The notes: generated by a model not told the origin, from the sequence alone. Positions 7,784 to 16,530 are shown, numbered from the stretch's first letter. The stretch is 64,000 nt of DNA from Thermotoga sp. SG1 (GCF_002865985.1 NZ_LNDD01000003.1:186001-250000), one strand, 5' to 3'. Translations and numbers: made by a program.

Positions 7784-8884
7784 GTGAAAGTTCTTGTCAT
7801 TGGATACATGCATTCTCGGGATGACAAAAGGGTCTTCAGAACGGTGCAGGCATTGTCCAAGAAATATGAAGTCATTTACCAGTACAGAACGGAAGAAGAA
7901 GAAACTTCTTTCAAGGAGAATAACATCAAATACGTTTCTGTAAGATGTTTGAATAAAGGAAGTGTTCTACAGAAAGCAGTTGAAAGAAAATCCTTCGATG
8001 AAGAAATATGTCGTCTTATAAAAACCGAAGACTACGATATTATTTATATGCATCATTTTCCTGCTACAAGTCCTTTGAAGCCTTTTCTTATCGCTAAGAA
8101 ACGTGGAAAGAAGATTGTCTACGATGTTCACGAGTACCATCCACAGAATTTTCTCAATACTCTTCCCAGTCCTTTGTACGATCTGAAAGAGTTTGTAATG
8201 TGGAGGATATTTAGAAAACAACTCAAATTGGCTGATCTTTGTATCTTCGTTTCTGAAGAGACTCGAAATGATGTTGTGGCAAAGGCTGGACTGAATCCAG
8301 AGAAAACCTTCATTGTCCCAAATTATGCCTCGTTGAAGATAGAACCTGATCCAGGCAGAAAAAGAAGGGAAATCGTCATGGTGGGAAAAACCCCAAGAGG
8401 TTTTACCCATGAAAAAAGGCTCATAAAAGCGCTGATTGAGAGAGGATTTTCTTTCAGAATAATAGGAATGGATTCAAAAGTTTTCTCTGACGTATCTCAC
8501 ACATACACATCTTTTCTACCATATGAGAGAATGATGGAAGAAATCTCAAGAGGAATGTTCTCACTTGTGTCTTACAGTACGATCGGGAAGGATTACAAAA
8601 ACTATCTGTACGCTTTGCCACACAAATTCTATGATTCTATAGCCGCTGGTACTCCTGTTGTTGTTAAGGAATCTTTCGTATCGATGGCGAAGATAGTTAA
8701 AGAGTTGAAAATAGGAGTTGTCATCGATCCTTCAAATACAGAAGACAGCTTGAGGAAAATAGAAAGCGCTTGTCAAAGATATGAGGAACTACTGGAAAAC
8801 ATCAAAAAACATCAGGATCTATTCATCTGGGACGAGAGGAAAGAAGAAGAATTTCTGAAGAAAATAATCGAGGTAGTTTCATGA
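7784..8884 (+). CDS. Glycosyltransferase family 4-like protein
   Basis: Cytoplasmic GT-B glycosyltransferase of 366 residues. Features are MKVLVIGYMHSRDDKRVFRTVQAL at the N-terminus, KKIVYDVHEYHPQ in the acceptor domain, and the C-terminal donor-binding stretch YALPHKFYDSIAAGTPVVVKES with VIDPSNTEDS. The start is GTG at 7784 with GGGAGTGAT 5 bases upstream. The codons and A+T look richer than those of its core neighbours, so it may be acquired. The sugar and acceptor are unknown. Confidence 0.75.
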   Translation: MKVLVIGYMHSRDDKRVFRTVQALSKKYEVIYQYRTEEEETSFKENNIKYVSVRCLNKGSVLQKAVERKSFDEEICRLIKTEDYDIIYMHHFPATSPLKPFLIAKKRGKKIVYDVHEYHPQNFLNTLPSPLYDLKEFVMWRIFRKQLKLADLCIFVSEETRNDVVAKAGLNPEKTFIVPNYASLKIEPDPGRKRREIVMVGKTPRGFTHEKRLIKALIERGFSFRIIGMDSKVFSDVSHTYTSFLPYERMMEEISRGMFSLVSYSTIGKDYKNYLYALPHKFYDSIAAGTPVVVKESFVSMAKIVKELKIGVVIDPSNTEDSLRKIESACQRYEELLENIKKHQDLFIWDERKEEEFLKKIIEVVS

Positions 8885-8992
8885 AGAAGCGACGTTCCAC
8901 ATAGGATCCATCAAGAACACACGGTGAAATAACCGGAGAAATCGTGATCGTTCTTGCCCATCTTGACTGAGGAGAACCTGAAAAGGAGAAAA

Positions 8993-9865
8993 TCACAGAG
9001 GGAGCGAAAAGTCCAGTTCTTTCAACCGAGAAACAATGTCTTTCTTTTCTACAAGGATCTTCAGTGTCTCAACGACTTTTCGATCCAGTTTTCCCTGAGA
9101 GGCTTCTTTTTCCAGGATCTTCAGTGCTTCAGAAGCAGAGAGCGCCTTTCTGTACGGTCTGTTTTCGATGAGTGCTGAGAACACATCCGCCACCTGAAGT
9201 ATCTTCTGGTGCACGGTGAGATGCTGTGAGGTTAGTCCAAGAGGGTATCCCGATCCATCGCATCTTTCATGATGCGCTGCCGCTATCTTTGTTATATAGT
9301 CAAGGCCCGCTTCCTCCAGAATTCTATAAGTATCCACCACATAATTTCTCATGATGAACATCTCAACCTCGTTCAATTTGCCGGGTTTGTGAAGTATCTC
9401 AAGTGGCACACTGATCTTTCCCACGTCGTGAAGCAGAGCAGCAATGTAAACGAGCCTGGCATCTTCTTCACTCAGCATCTCTTCAGCAAGGATTTTGGAA
9501 ACCTCGGCAACTATGAGGGAATGCTGTCTTGTGTAGATACTTCTCACATCAAGCAGAAAAACCAGGATCTTAGCGAGAGGTTCAAACCCACTGAGAGACA
9601 AAAGCCTTGAAGAGTGAAACCTAGGATTTTCATCCAGAAGGTATACAATGCAGTGATCATAGAGAATTTCCAGTGCCACATGCTTCACCGGTGAAGTTAT
9701 CTCCGGATCTTTCTCTATTCTCTCGGTTGCTTCCTTCAGAAAGTCCACACTCAACTCCTCGGTGTGGTGTTTCAGGTGGATCTGGGAAATCCTGTCAGCG
9801 GCGTTTATGCAGTTTGTAAGTAAAGCGGTTGCTTCATCGAGTTCTTTCAGTTCGTGGTATGGCAT
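8993..9865 (-). CDS. HD-GYP domain segment of a frameshifted HDOD/HD-GYP protein
   Basis: C-terminal part of what looks like one signalling protein. Residues 1-60 (MPYHELKELDEATALLTNC onward) read as the end of an HDOD domain. Residues about 100-280 are a full HD-GYP domain with ALLHDVGKISVP and HHERCDGSGYP, the metal and GYP motifs of cyclic-di-GMP phosphodiesterases. No convincing ribosome site precedes the ATG at 9865. The missing N-terminal part is encoded just upstream in another frame; one base difference near 9870 would join them. Function: probable c-di-GMP hydrolysis if expressed. Confidence 0.7.
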   Translation of the reverse strand: MPYHELKELDEATALLTNCINAADRISQIHLKHHTEELSVDFLKEATERIEKDPEITSPVKHVALEILYDHCIVYLLDENPRFHSSRLLSLSGFEPLAKILVFLLDVRSIYTRQHSLIVAEVSKILAEEMLSEEDARLVYIAALLHDVGKISVPLEILHKPGKLNEVEMFIMRNYVVDTYRILEEAGLDYITKIAAAHHERCDGSGYPLGLTSQHLTVHQKILQVADVFSALIENRPYRKALSASEALKILEKEASQGKLDRKVVETLKILVEKKDIVSRLKELDFSLPL

Positions 9866-10233
9866 ATGATGATACTACATTCTGGGGGTAGAAAATCCGC
9901 AGAGGAAACGAGTGTATAAGAAACTCGAGCGTGTCTGTTTTTTTCATCGAAGACAAGTACGAGTTTTTCCAGGTCCGCAACTCCTCTGAACAGGTCTCTG
10001 AACCTTTTGTGGTTCTTCGTCGATGCAACAAGAACAAGCCCGGTGTCGTGAACCAGCCCGGAGAGATAGGCAAAATCCAGATCCACTGGAAGTGAGAGTT
10101 TTTTTACCATCTCCCTCGTAATTTTTGCAACCTGGATAGAGTGCTTGACAAAATTTCTGTACACGAGGATTCCAAATTGATTGAATATTTTCACGAAAGA
10201 TTCGAGAGGAACCTGAACCGTCAAATTCAACAT
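9847..10233 (-). CDS. HDOD-domain N-terminal segment of the same frameshifted gene
   Basis: 128 residues starting at ATG 10233, with GAGGTG upstream. It carries the HDOD core: HSIQVAKITREMVKKL, then AYLSGLVHDTGLVLV, then RVSYTLVSSADFLPPECSIII. It then runs into CHTTN and a stop, where the family would have a HH-MPYH segment; exactly that is encoded in the next frame from 9865. So the gene is either broken by a one-base indel in a CATCATAT repeat or needs a ribosomal frameshift. Together the two parts would give about 410 residues. Confidence 0.65.
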   Translation of the reverse strand: MLNLTVQVPLESFVKIFNQFGILVYRNFVKHSIQVAKITREMVKKLSLPVDLDFAYLSGLVHDTGLVLVASTKNHKRFRDLFRGVADLEKLVLVFDEKNRHARVSYTLVSSADFLPPECSIIICHTTN

Positions 10234-10312
10234 TTTTCACCTCACTGTAGAGAAGTTTCCAGGACAACTATAAAATTATATAATGATGATATCGAGTTCA
10301 GGGGGGATCAAC

Positions 10313-11323
10313 ATGAAGGTGAAAGTGTCCGGCATGCTTTTTTCACTGATCTCTTTGATACTTTTTGCAAGGGGAACATTTTCCGTTCTGGATTTTTCAG
10401 CGAATAGGTACTATGAAATCCACTACATGCTCGACTCAGAACTTCACACGTGGGTAGGACACGATAACTATGTGGATATCCCGAGAAGTGAGTTTGAACA
10501 GTTGAGGTCTGTGATTCAGCGAAACGAAAGCTATGTTAGAAGTCTGAGACAGAGAATAAGTGACCTGGAACGCCAGAAATCTGAACTCACAGACCAGATT
10601 GAAGATCTTAAAGACCAACTTTCAAACAAAGAACAGACCATAGAAGACCTTCAAAAGCGTGAATCTAACCTGAAAGATCAGATCACAACCCTCACTGCGA
10701 CTGTGTCTTTCCTAGGAGGACTGCTAGAAGAGAAAGATCGAAAAATAGCAAAACTTGAACAGTACATTCTACTCAAGGATCAACATATTTCAAACTTGAA
10801 AGATCAGATCAGTAAACTCAACGACCTGCTCGATACGAAAAACGAAGAGATCACCATTCTTGCTTCACTTGCAAGTGCACCGGCTACGATAACGGAGATT
10901 TTCAGAGAAAACGAGGAACTGAAAAAACGCCTGGAGCTCGCAGAAGCCTCCATAACTGCTCTGGAGGAAGAAATTCAAAGAAAAGATGAGCAGCTCTTCC
11001 AGGCTGAAGCCCAACTGGAACGGATGGATCAACTGAAAACCCTGCTAGAGACCTATGAGAGTTCTTTGACCGCCCTTCAAGAGACTCTGAAGGAAAAAGA
11101 TAAACAGCTGAAGATCCTTTCAGAAATTCTAACCAAGGAAGTTGAAAAAGCACAGGCAGAATCTGAAAAACTTCGGGAAAAATTGAAGAAGGTACTATCA
11201 ATACTCAAATCCCTCAACGACATCCTCAGGGTTCTGAAAGAGGATTTCTCCAGCCTTGAAGCCATCAGCCTTGAAGGTCAGAAAGTAATAGAAGATATCA
11301 GCACAGTTGTGGGAGAAGAATGA
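10313..11323 (+). CDS. Exported long coiled-coil protein
   Basis: 336 residues from ATG 10313, which has a GGGGGG site. Residues 1-25 are a signal peptide or membrane anchor (VSGMLFSLISLILFARGTFS). Residues 26-55 form a short folded region (RYYEIHYMLDSELHTW). Almost all the rest, from about 60 to 330, is heptad coiled coil (repeated LKDQI, LEEK, EELKKRLEL). It may be a periplasmic or toga-associated spacer protein; no family is recognised. A TATAAT at 10279-10284 is a plausible -10. Confidence 0.65.
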   Translation: MKVKVSGMLFSLISLILFARGTFSVLDFSANRYYEIHYMLDSELHTWVGHDNYVDIPRSEFEQLRSVIQRNESYVRSLRQRISDLERQKSELTDQIEDLKDQLSNKEQTIEDLQKRESNLKDQITTLTATVSFLGGLLEEKDRKIAKLEQYILLKDQHISNLKDQISKLNDLLDTKNEEITILASLASAPATITEIFRENEELKKRLELAEASITALEEEIQRKDEQLFQAEAQLERMDQLKTLLETYESSLTALQETLKEKDKQLKILSEILTKEVEKAQAESEKLREKLKKVLSILKSLNDILRVLKEDFSSLEAISLEGQKVIEDISTVVGEE

Positions 11324-11394
11324 ATTAGAACACTTGAAGACAAAAACAATAAAGAAAAGAATTAGTGTTGCAATCACATGAGTTGTGCCAAGGA

Positions 11395-12340
11395 TTATAC
11401 AAAACAGAAGGATCCTCCTTCATTGTGATTTATGGTTGAAAAAGAATAGGAAAAACCAGACTCATCAGGGAATTCATGAGAGACAAAAACAGTGTGTATT
11501 TCCTGGTAAACGCTTTCTCATTCTCCGCGGTTCTTCTTTGAGTCTTATGGAGAAAGAAGTACTTTCTTACTCGAGCCCACTTTATGGAAGGCGCACCGGT
11601 CAGATCAAGATGAAACCCATCAGTTTTGAAGATTTCAAAAAGGTTTACAGTGAATCAGCACTGAATCCTGTGGAACTCTGCTCACTGGTCGGAGGAGTAC
11701 CCAAATACATGGAGTTTCTTTCTGTAGAAAAAGACATCTACGAGACCACTGAACGCAATTTCTTTAACATCAGTTCCTTTTCCATGGGAAACAGAAAACT
11801 CAGAAAGAGCCACCATCATGGAAGTGGCACAACACAAACTCAGTTATTATCTGAGCAGGCTGGTGGACATAGATCTTCTGGAAAGGGAAGTTCCAGTAGC
11901 GGAACGTTCCCCAGAGAAGAGTAAAAGCGGATTGTACAGAATAAAGGATTACTTTCTGGACTTCTGGTTCAAATACGTCTATCCTTACAGGAGTTACATA
12001 GAGATAGGTCAGACAGATTTTGTCATCGATATGGTAAAGAAGACCTTCTAAGAAAGACACGTGAGTTTTGTTTATGAAGATATCCGCGGAGAAAAAGTTG
12101 TAAAGATGAAATAGACATCGTTGGAGTTGACATGGAAAACAGAGTGGTTCTTCTTGGAGAATGCAAATACACAGGCTCGCAGACCGCGATGTTGACCTTT
12201 ACTACAAACTGGTTGAAAAATCCAGAAAATTGTACGTAATTGAAAGACCGCTGTACATCTTCTTTTCTCTCAACGGCTTTACAAAAAATTTTGTTCGCAA
12301 AGCAAAAGAAAAAAACGTACTCCTTTTTGAAGGATATTGA
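11395..12340 (+). pseudogene. Decayed archaeal-type ATPase (DUF234 / COG1672 family)
   Basis: A once complete ATPase is spread over several frames. The P-loop reads YG-stop-KRIGKT at 11431-11460, where TGA at 11437 replaces what is normally an Arg codon. Next comes FEDFKKVYSESALNPVELC with GGVPKYMEFL (11610-11740). A frame change follows, to AQHKLSYYLSRLVDIDLLERE and YRIKDYFLDFWFKYVYP (11818-12050). A third segment near 12095-12340 reads EIDIVGVDMENRVVLLGECKY and ends KEKNVLLFEGY. Order and motifs match the DUF234 ATPase family of archaea and thermophiles. Confidence 0.75.
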
Positions 12341-12347
12341 AAAAACT

Positions 12348-13676
12348 TCAAACCGCGTCGAGCAAAAAGAGATAGGCAGGCAGAACTTTTATTTTCACAC
12401 CATCCAGGGAGAGTTCGGTGTACAGATCCCAGGTTATGAGATATCTTTCGGGCGCAGGATATGGAAACTCCACAAGACCTCTCAGTTCTCTTTCTTTTAT
12501 CTCAGATTCCCTTGAAACGTACGAAACATTGTAGAGCATCAGATCATTTCCTTTTCTACACACAAAGTCGACTTCGTTTTTTTCTTCCCAGTAGTATATT
12601 TCCTCGTACATACTTCTCAGTTTCAGGTAAACCGCATTTTCCAGAAGTCTTCCACGATCGGGGCTGAAAGAGGGGTATATCACATTTCTCAATCCTGTAT
12701 CTATCAGGTAGTACTTCACAGGACTTTTTATGGTTCTTTTGAACGAATGTTCGAACTTTGGAACTTCGAAGCAGAAATAGACTGATTCCAGGTAGGAAAT
12801 GTAGGTGGATATCGTACTTGTGGACGATTTTTTATCGAAGATATCTTCGAAGTACCTCTGCATTTTTCTGATTGAAAACCTGTTACCCACATTTTGGGCG
12901 ATGAATTTCGTCAACGCTTTCAGGAGTTTTAAATTTTCCAGACCGTATCTTGCTGCAACATCTTTAAAAACAATATCTTCTGCGTATTGAGATAGAATTT
13001 TGTTGAAAACCTCTTCTTCATTTGCGCTCATAACCACTTCGGGAAATCCACCGTATGTAAGATAATCCTTCAAGAGGAAAAGATAAACGTTCTTTCTGGA
13101 GATTAAATCGAGCTTGTCTGAAAAACTGTAACCTTTTGCAATTACATACTCTTTGAAGGAAAAAGGAAACAGTTCAAAATCAACATGTCTTCCAGATAGC
13201 AGCGATGCAAGTTCCCCGGAAAGAAGTTTTGAAGACAATCCCGTCACAAAAATGGTCTTCACCACACCGGTGTCTATAACTGTTCGAACCCATCTGTGCC
13301 AGTCTTCGACATTTTGAACTTCGTCTAGAAACAGCAAGGAACTTTCTCCCTGATACACTTCCTCCCTATAAACACCAAGAATGGTTTCAAGCGTTTCAGG
13401 TGTGAGTCTTTCTGAAGAAAAGGCATAGTCTTCAAAATTCACATACAGGAGGCTTTTTGGATCGGTCTCTTTTGAAAACTCCTCCATGAGCTGATACAGT
13501 AGGGTTGATTTCCCAGCCCTGCGTGGCCCTTTTATGACAACAACGCCGCGAAAATCTTTAAAGGGTTTCACCTTTTCAATGCATTCTCTTGGAATTGTCC
13601 TATCCCTTCTTATTCTTCCCCACGGATTCCATCTTAGAAGGACCGTCAGTATTTCTTCACGTGTCAATTTAAACAT
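12348..13676 (-). CDS. AAA+ ATPase with DUF4143 C-terminal domain
   Basis: 442 residues, apparently intact. Walker A is IKGPRRAGKST near residue 48 and Walker B is LLFLDEVQN near 120. A VTGLSSKLLSGELASLLSGRH sensor segment follows, then FPFSFKEY. The C-terminal DUF4143 region contains YISYLESVYFCFEVPKF and a nuclease-like YYWEEKNEVDFVCR. Family function is unknown. The ATG at 13676 has its GGGG site touching it, so TTG at 13667 (spacing 9) may be the real start. Two inverted repeats lie just upstream, overlapping its promoter. Confidence 0.8.
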   Translation of the reverse strand: MFKLTREEILTVLLRWNPWGRIRRDRTIPRECIEKVKPFKDFRGVVVIKGPRRAGKSTLLYQLMEEFSKETDPKSLLYVNFEDYAFSSERLTPETLETILGVYREEVYQGESSLLFLDEVQNVEDWHRWVRTVIDTGVVKTIFVTGLSSKLLSGELASLLSGRHVDFELFPFSFKEYVIAKGYSFSDKLDLISRKNVYLFLLKDYLTYGGFPEVVMSANEEEVFNKILSQYAEDIVFKDVAARYGLENLKLLKALTKFIAQNVGNRFSIRKMQRYFEDIFDKKSSTSTISTYISYLESVYFCFEVPKFEHSFKRTIKSPVKYYLIDTGLRNVIYPSFSPDRGRLLENAVYLKLRSMYEEIYYWEEKNEVDFVCRKGNDLMLYNVSYVSRESEIKERELRGLVEFPYPAPERYLITWDLYTELSLDGVKIKVLPAYLFLLDAV

Positions 13677-13690
13677 CCCCTTTCTCGTTT

Positions 13691-13721
13691 ATTGTAACAT
13701 ATTGACCTACCAGAAGGTCAA
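13691..13721 (-). promoter_or_regulatory. Predicted promoter and operator of the DUF4143 ATPase gene
   Basis: On the minus strand a -10-like TACAAT (plus-strand 13691-13696) is preceded by a hyphenated palindrome TTGACCT-ACCAGA-AGGTCAA (13702-13721), whose far arm supplies a TTGACC -35 with a long 19-base spacer. A bound regulator would cover the promoter. Confidence 0.4.
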
Positions 13722-13731
13722 ATATTCCGAA

Positions 13732-13755
13732 TTTTGACCTACTTGTAGATCAAAA
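13732..13755. repeat. Second inverted repeat upstream of the DUF4143 ATPase
   Basis: TTTTGACCTAC and GTAGATCAAAA flank a two-base centre, with one mismatched pair in the arms. Its TTGACCTAC half starts at 13734, exactly 32 bases from the same word in the first repeat (13702), about three helical turns. Confidence 0.6.
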
Positions 13756-13785
13756 TCTCCAAACTGGTGGGGTTATAATAATCAC

Positions 13786-14103
13786 GAGAAGATCTCTACT
13801 TACTTTTCTTCTCAACAGGCAGCAGAAAAGGCTGTAAAAGCTGTGTTTCAGAGAATGGGAACGCAGGTATGGGGACGTTCCATAGCAGATCCACTCGAAG
13901 AGCTCTCCAGACATTTTGAAATCCCTGAAGAAATCATGGACTATGCCCTCGAACTGGACAAGGCCTATATCCCCACAAGGTATCCGGATGCCCTTCCTTC
14001 CGGCTCTCCCAGAAGCAGGTATTCTAGAATTGAAGCCGAAAGGCTGGTGAACTATGCCGAAAAGATCATCCGGTTCTGCGAAGATCTTCTATCCAGAATA
14101 TAA
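13786..14103 (+). pseudogene. 5'-truncated HEPN-domain protein (partner of MNT)
   Basis: The frame reads EKISTYFSSQQAAEKAVKAV from 13786 and then VFQRMGTQVWGRSIADPLEEL through AERLVNYAEKIIRFCEDL. This is the typical HEPN helical bundle with its QQAAEK motif, but the first 20-30 residues and any start codon are missing before an in-frame TGA at 13735. Translation from GTG 13843 would give only 86 residues. It partly overlaps the MNT gene, as in MNT/HEPN toxin-antitoxin pairs; the toxin half seems lost. Confidence 0.65.
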
Positions 14104-14410
14104 CAAAGAAAAGATCCTGGAGATCATCAGAAAATCCCTCCCACAACTTCTGAAGGAACTTCCTGTGAGACTTGTGGTATTCTTTGGCTCTTATGCGAAG
14201 GGGAACTTCACCGCCTTCAGTGATGTCGATCTTCTTGTCGTGTACGAAGACCCGTTCAGGGAAGACGCTTACAAAATCGTGAAAAAGACCATCAAATTGA
14301 AGGGGCTTGAACCCCATGTTTACTCTCTGAACGAATACAAACAGATGGAAAAGATCATCTCGAAGATGGTCGAGGGCGGAGTAGTTGTTTATAAAAGAAA
14401 TGTGAGTTGA
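14054..14410 (+). CDS. MNT-type minimal nucleotidyltransferase
   Basis: 118 residues from ATG 14054, overlapping the HEPN remnant by 50 bases. The catalytic signature GSYAKGNFTAFSDVDLLVV (GSx10DxD) is intact. In the HEPN/MNT family the nucleotidyltransferase neutralises the HEPN ribonuclease, in studied cases by AMPylating it. Here the toxin partner is truncated, so this may be an orphan antitoxin. No good ribosome site is visible before the ATG; translation may be coupled. Confidence 0.75.
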   Translation: MPKRSSGSAKIFYPEYNKEKILEIIRKSLPQLLKELPVRLVVFFGSYAKGNFTAFSDVDLLVVYEDPFREDAYKIVKKTIKLKGLEPHVYSLNEYKQMEKIISKMVEGGVVVYKRNVS

Positions 14411-14499
14411 TTGTAACAGCATGTTTTTATGTGAGAAAAATGTCCTGTGTTATCCTAAAATTAGGTGTTGGTAATTAATCCATTCAGGGAGGTGTTGAA

Positions 14500-14940
14500 A
14501 TGCCTGATATTGAATTCAAAGTGTCTGCAATTTCTGAAAGTCCGACGAAGACATCCGTCAGAGTCAGAAACTTCACAGTGATCGTCGATGAGCCAGAAAA
14601 ACTCGGTGGCACCGACGAGGGTCCCAATCCGGTTGAATATGTTCTTGCTGCTTTTGCTGGATGTTTGAACGTGGTTGCCCACATGGTGGCAAAGGAGATG
14701 GGGATGAACCTGAAAGGTCTTTCCATTGAGGTTTCAGGAGTTTTGAATCCGGACAAACTTTTTGGAAAAAAGACAGATGAGAGGCCGGGCTATAAACAGA
14801 TCAACGTTATCCTGAAACCCGAAACCGATGCCAACGAAGACACCATAAAAAGGTGGCTCGAATCCATAGAGGAAAGATGCCCTGTAGAAGACACTTTGAA
14901 AAGCCCTGTTCCTGTGGAAATAAAGGTTGAGAAGTCATAA
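14500..14940 (+). CDS. OsmC family peroxiredoxin-like protein
   Basis: Thiol-dependent organic hydroperoxide reductase family, 146 residues. The two family cysteines are present: Cys55 in AAFAGCLNVV and Cys127 in EERCPVEDTL. The N-terminal strands and GPNPVEYVLA lead match OsmC/YhfA-like proteins. A GGGAGGTGTTGAA site precedes the ATG. A GC-rich hairpin follows the stop. It probably protects against oxidants; the in vivo reductant is unknown. Confidence 0.88.
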   Translation: MPDIEFKVSAISESPTKTSVRVRNFTVIVDEPEKLGGTDEGPNPVEYVLAAFAGCLNVVAHMVAKEMGMNLKGLSIEVSGVLNPDKLFGKKTDERPGYKQINVILKPETDANEDTIKRWLESIEERCPVEDTLKSPVPVEIKVEKS

Positions 14941-14951
14941 ACACAACATTG

Positions 14952-14979
14952 GGGCGGTGTAGAACCGCCCTGTTCTGTT
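14952..14979 (+). terminator. Likely terminator after the OsmC-family gene
   Basis: GGGCGGT (14952-14958) and ACCGCCC (14964-14970) form a perfect 7-bp stem with loop GTAGA. The following TGTTCTGTT is only partly T-rich. Confidence 0.7.
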
Positions 14980-14996
14980 AAATCTGTTTCCTGGAA

Positions 14997-15042
14997 TCTC
15001 GACATCCTCGACAGGCTCGACAGACACCGAACAGGTTAGACA
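14997..15042. repeat. TCGACA array, copy a
   Basis: TCGACA occurs at 14999, 15008 and 15017, then a variant TAGACA at 15037, giving the spacing 9-9-20. The same spacing and flanking words recur in copies b (16266) and c (17584), all in the same orientation. It lies just past the 3' end of the ATPase gene at 15048. Confidence 0.75.
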
Positions 15043-15047
15043 GATCG

Positions 15048-16205
15048 TCAGATCTCAATGTACCTGAACTTTCCGGAGATTCTGTAACCTTCCTTTTCAA
15101 CAAGGAGTATCCGCTTTTGAAGGAGTTGATCCATGACTGAGTACGCCGTTGTTCTCTTGATACCTTCCTTCTGTAGCGTTTCTATGATCTTTTCTCTGGT
15201 GTAGACAGATCCTCTCAGGATTCGAATGGCTTTTTTCTGGTTTTCTGTCAGGTTCAAAGTCAGCCCGGTGTACTCCGCTATCGTCCTGTTGATCGTGTTG
15301 ATCAGATCCTCTTTACTCAATCTTTCCTTGTGAATGTTGTCGTAAATCGCTTTGGTCAGTATCCACAGGCCATCTCTTGGGTTTCCATCGGAAAACTCCG
15401 CCACTATATCGAGTACTCCGTCTTCGAGAAGTTCAATGTAGGATCCAAGTCTTTTGATGATCAACTCTTTGATCTCAAGTTTCTTCAGAGGTTCAACAAA
15501 AACGATGTCTTTGAATATGTTTTCTAGATTTCCTGCTTCGTTCCATCTCAGTCTGTCGGCTGCGTATTCTCGATATATCGAAAAGGGAAGAGAAAGTATG
15601 ACGACGAAGTCCTCCATGATGATGAAGTTCTTTATCGAATCTATCACCCTGAGAACGTCTTCCTTCTTCTCCTTGTCCAGTTCGTCTATGATCAGAAGGA
15701 ATTTTCCTTTCTTCTGAACCGTATGTTTTATCAGTTCTCCGAGTTTTTCTCTGGCTTCGAAGAAGTTGAACCTCGGCCTGATCGATTTTTCGTGTGTTAG
15801 ACTGGCGCTCATGCCGAAAGAAACGCCAAGGGAAAAGCCCTTTATGGTTGAAACTTCGTCCGTTATCCACCTTCTAACCTTTTTTGCAAGATCTGACACT
15901 CCCTCTATCTTTTCCAGGACAAACGCCAGACTGTGCAAAAGATCGTAGAGTACGCTCTCCATGGAGTCTCTGAGAGAAATGTTTACTCTGATCGTGAAAA
16001 CCCCTTCTGGATTCACAAAGTTGAGCACCGTCGTTTTCCCGATGCCCGTTTCCCCAGAAACACCCACTATCCCAAAAGGTTGATGAAGTGCTATTGAGTT
16101 CAGATAGTTTATTTCCCTGCTTCTGTTCACCAGATATTCTGATTCACCTTCTCTGAGCGGTCTGTCCACAAGAACACTCAAAAGATCGGCCACTGCTTGC
16201 TTCAC
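15048..16205 (-). CDS. P-loop ATPase with C-terminal winged helix (Orc1/Cdc6-like layout)
   Basis: 385 residues, GTG start at 16205 with AGGGGTGATT upstream. Walker A is VSGETGIGKTT near residue 50 and Walker B is FLLIIDELDK near residue 170. Sensor-like GNPRDGLWIL follows near 275. The last 90 residues form a winged helix (LTENQKKAIRILRGSVYTREKIIETLQKEGIKRTTAYSVMDQLLQKRIL). The ATPase-plus-wHTH order recalls archaeal Orc1/Cdc6 and STAND-type regulators, but no closer identity can be claimed. TCGACA arrays flank the gene on both sides. Confidence 0.7.
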   Translation of the reverse strand: MKQAVADLLSVLVDRPLREGESEYLVNRSREINYLNSIALHQPFGIVGVSGETGIGKTTVLNFVNPEGVFTIRVNISLRDSMESVLYDLLHSLAFVLEKIEGVSDLAKKVRRWITDEVSTIKGFSLGVSFGMSASLTHEKSIRPRFNFFEAREKLGELIKHTVQKKGKFLLIIDELDKEKKEDVLRVIDSIKNFIIMEDFVVILSLPFSIYREYAADRLRWNEAGNLENIFKDIVFVEPLKKLEIKELIIKRLGSYIELLEDGVLDIVAEFSDGNPRDGLWILTKAIYDNIHKERLSKEDLINTINRTIAEYTGLTLNLTENQKKAIRILRGSVYTREKIIETLQKEGIKRTTAYSVMDQLLQKRILLVEKEGYRISGKFRYIEI

Positions 16206-16240
16206 AGAATCACCCCTGCGTTATTTTCTGTTTTATTTAG

Positions 16241-16246
16241 ATTATA
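16241..16246 (-). promoter_or_regulatory. -10 element of the wHTH ATPase gene
   Basis: A perfect TATAAT on the minus strand, about 36 bases before the GTG start. No good -35 is present; the TCGACA array b begins where a -35 would be, which suggests regulator-dependent control. Confidence 0.4.
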
Positions 16247-16265
16247 CTACAAACTCCTATTACTA

Positions 16266-16426
16266 TCTCGACATCGTCGACAAACTCGACAAACACTGGA
16301 GAGGTTCGACAAACTTCAGAAGACACTTTCAGAGAGCAAGTAGGTTTTAACGCGTGGGTATTTATCAATCGTAATCGATAAATTCGTACGATTTTATCGA
16401 ATGAAATAGACAAAATCGTACAAACA
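16266..16426. repeat. TCGACA array plus palindrome pair, copy b
   Basis: TCGACA at 16268, 16277, 16286 and 16306 (spacing 9-9-20) is followed by a CACTTTCAG word and by two TTATCGA-type 20-base palindromes at 16362-16381 and 16394-16413, 32 bases apart. The block aligns along its whole length with copy c at 17584-17745. It lies between the leftward ATPase gene and the rightward antitoxin/PIN operon. Confidence 0.75.
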
Positions 16427-16530
16427 GGTAGGCAGTGGCTTTTTGACTTGTCCATGAGTCAAATTCAATCCACGGCCTCTCTAATAGGCTTCTACTTAAG
16501 GAACCAGTCATCTCAGAACAAACGTTTTAT

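Noticed and set aside
8885-8992. Promoter or terminator between the glycosyltransferase and the HD-GYP gene
   Set aside because: No stem with T run or -35/-10 pair of useful quality was found.
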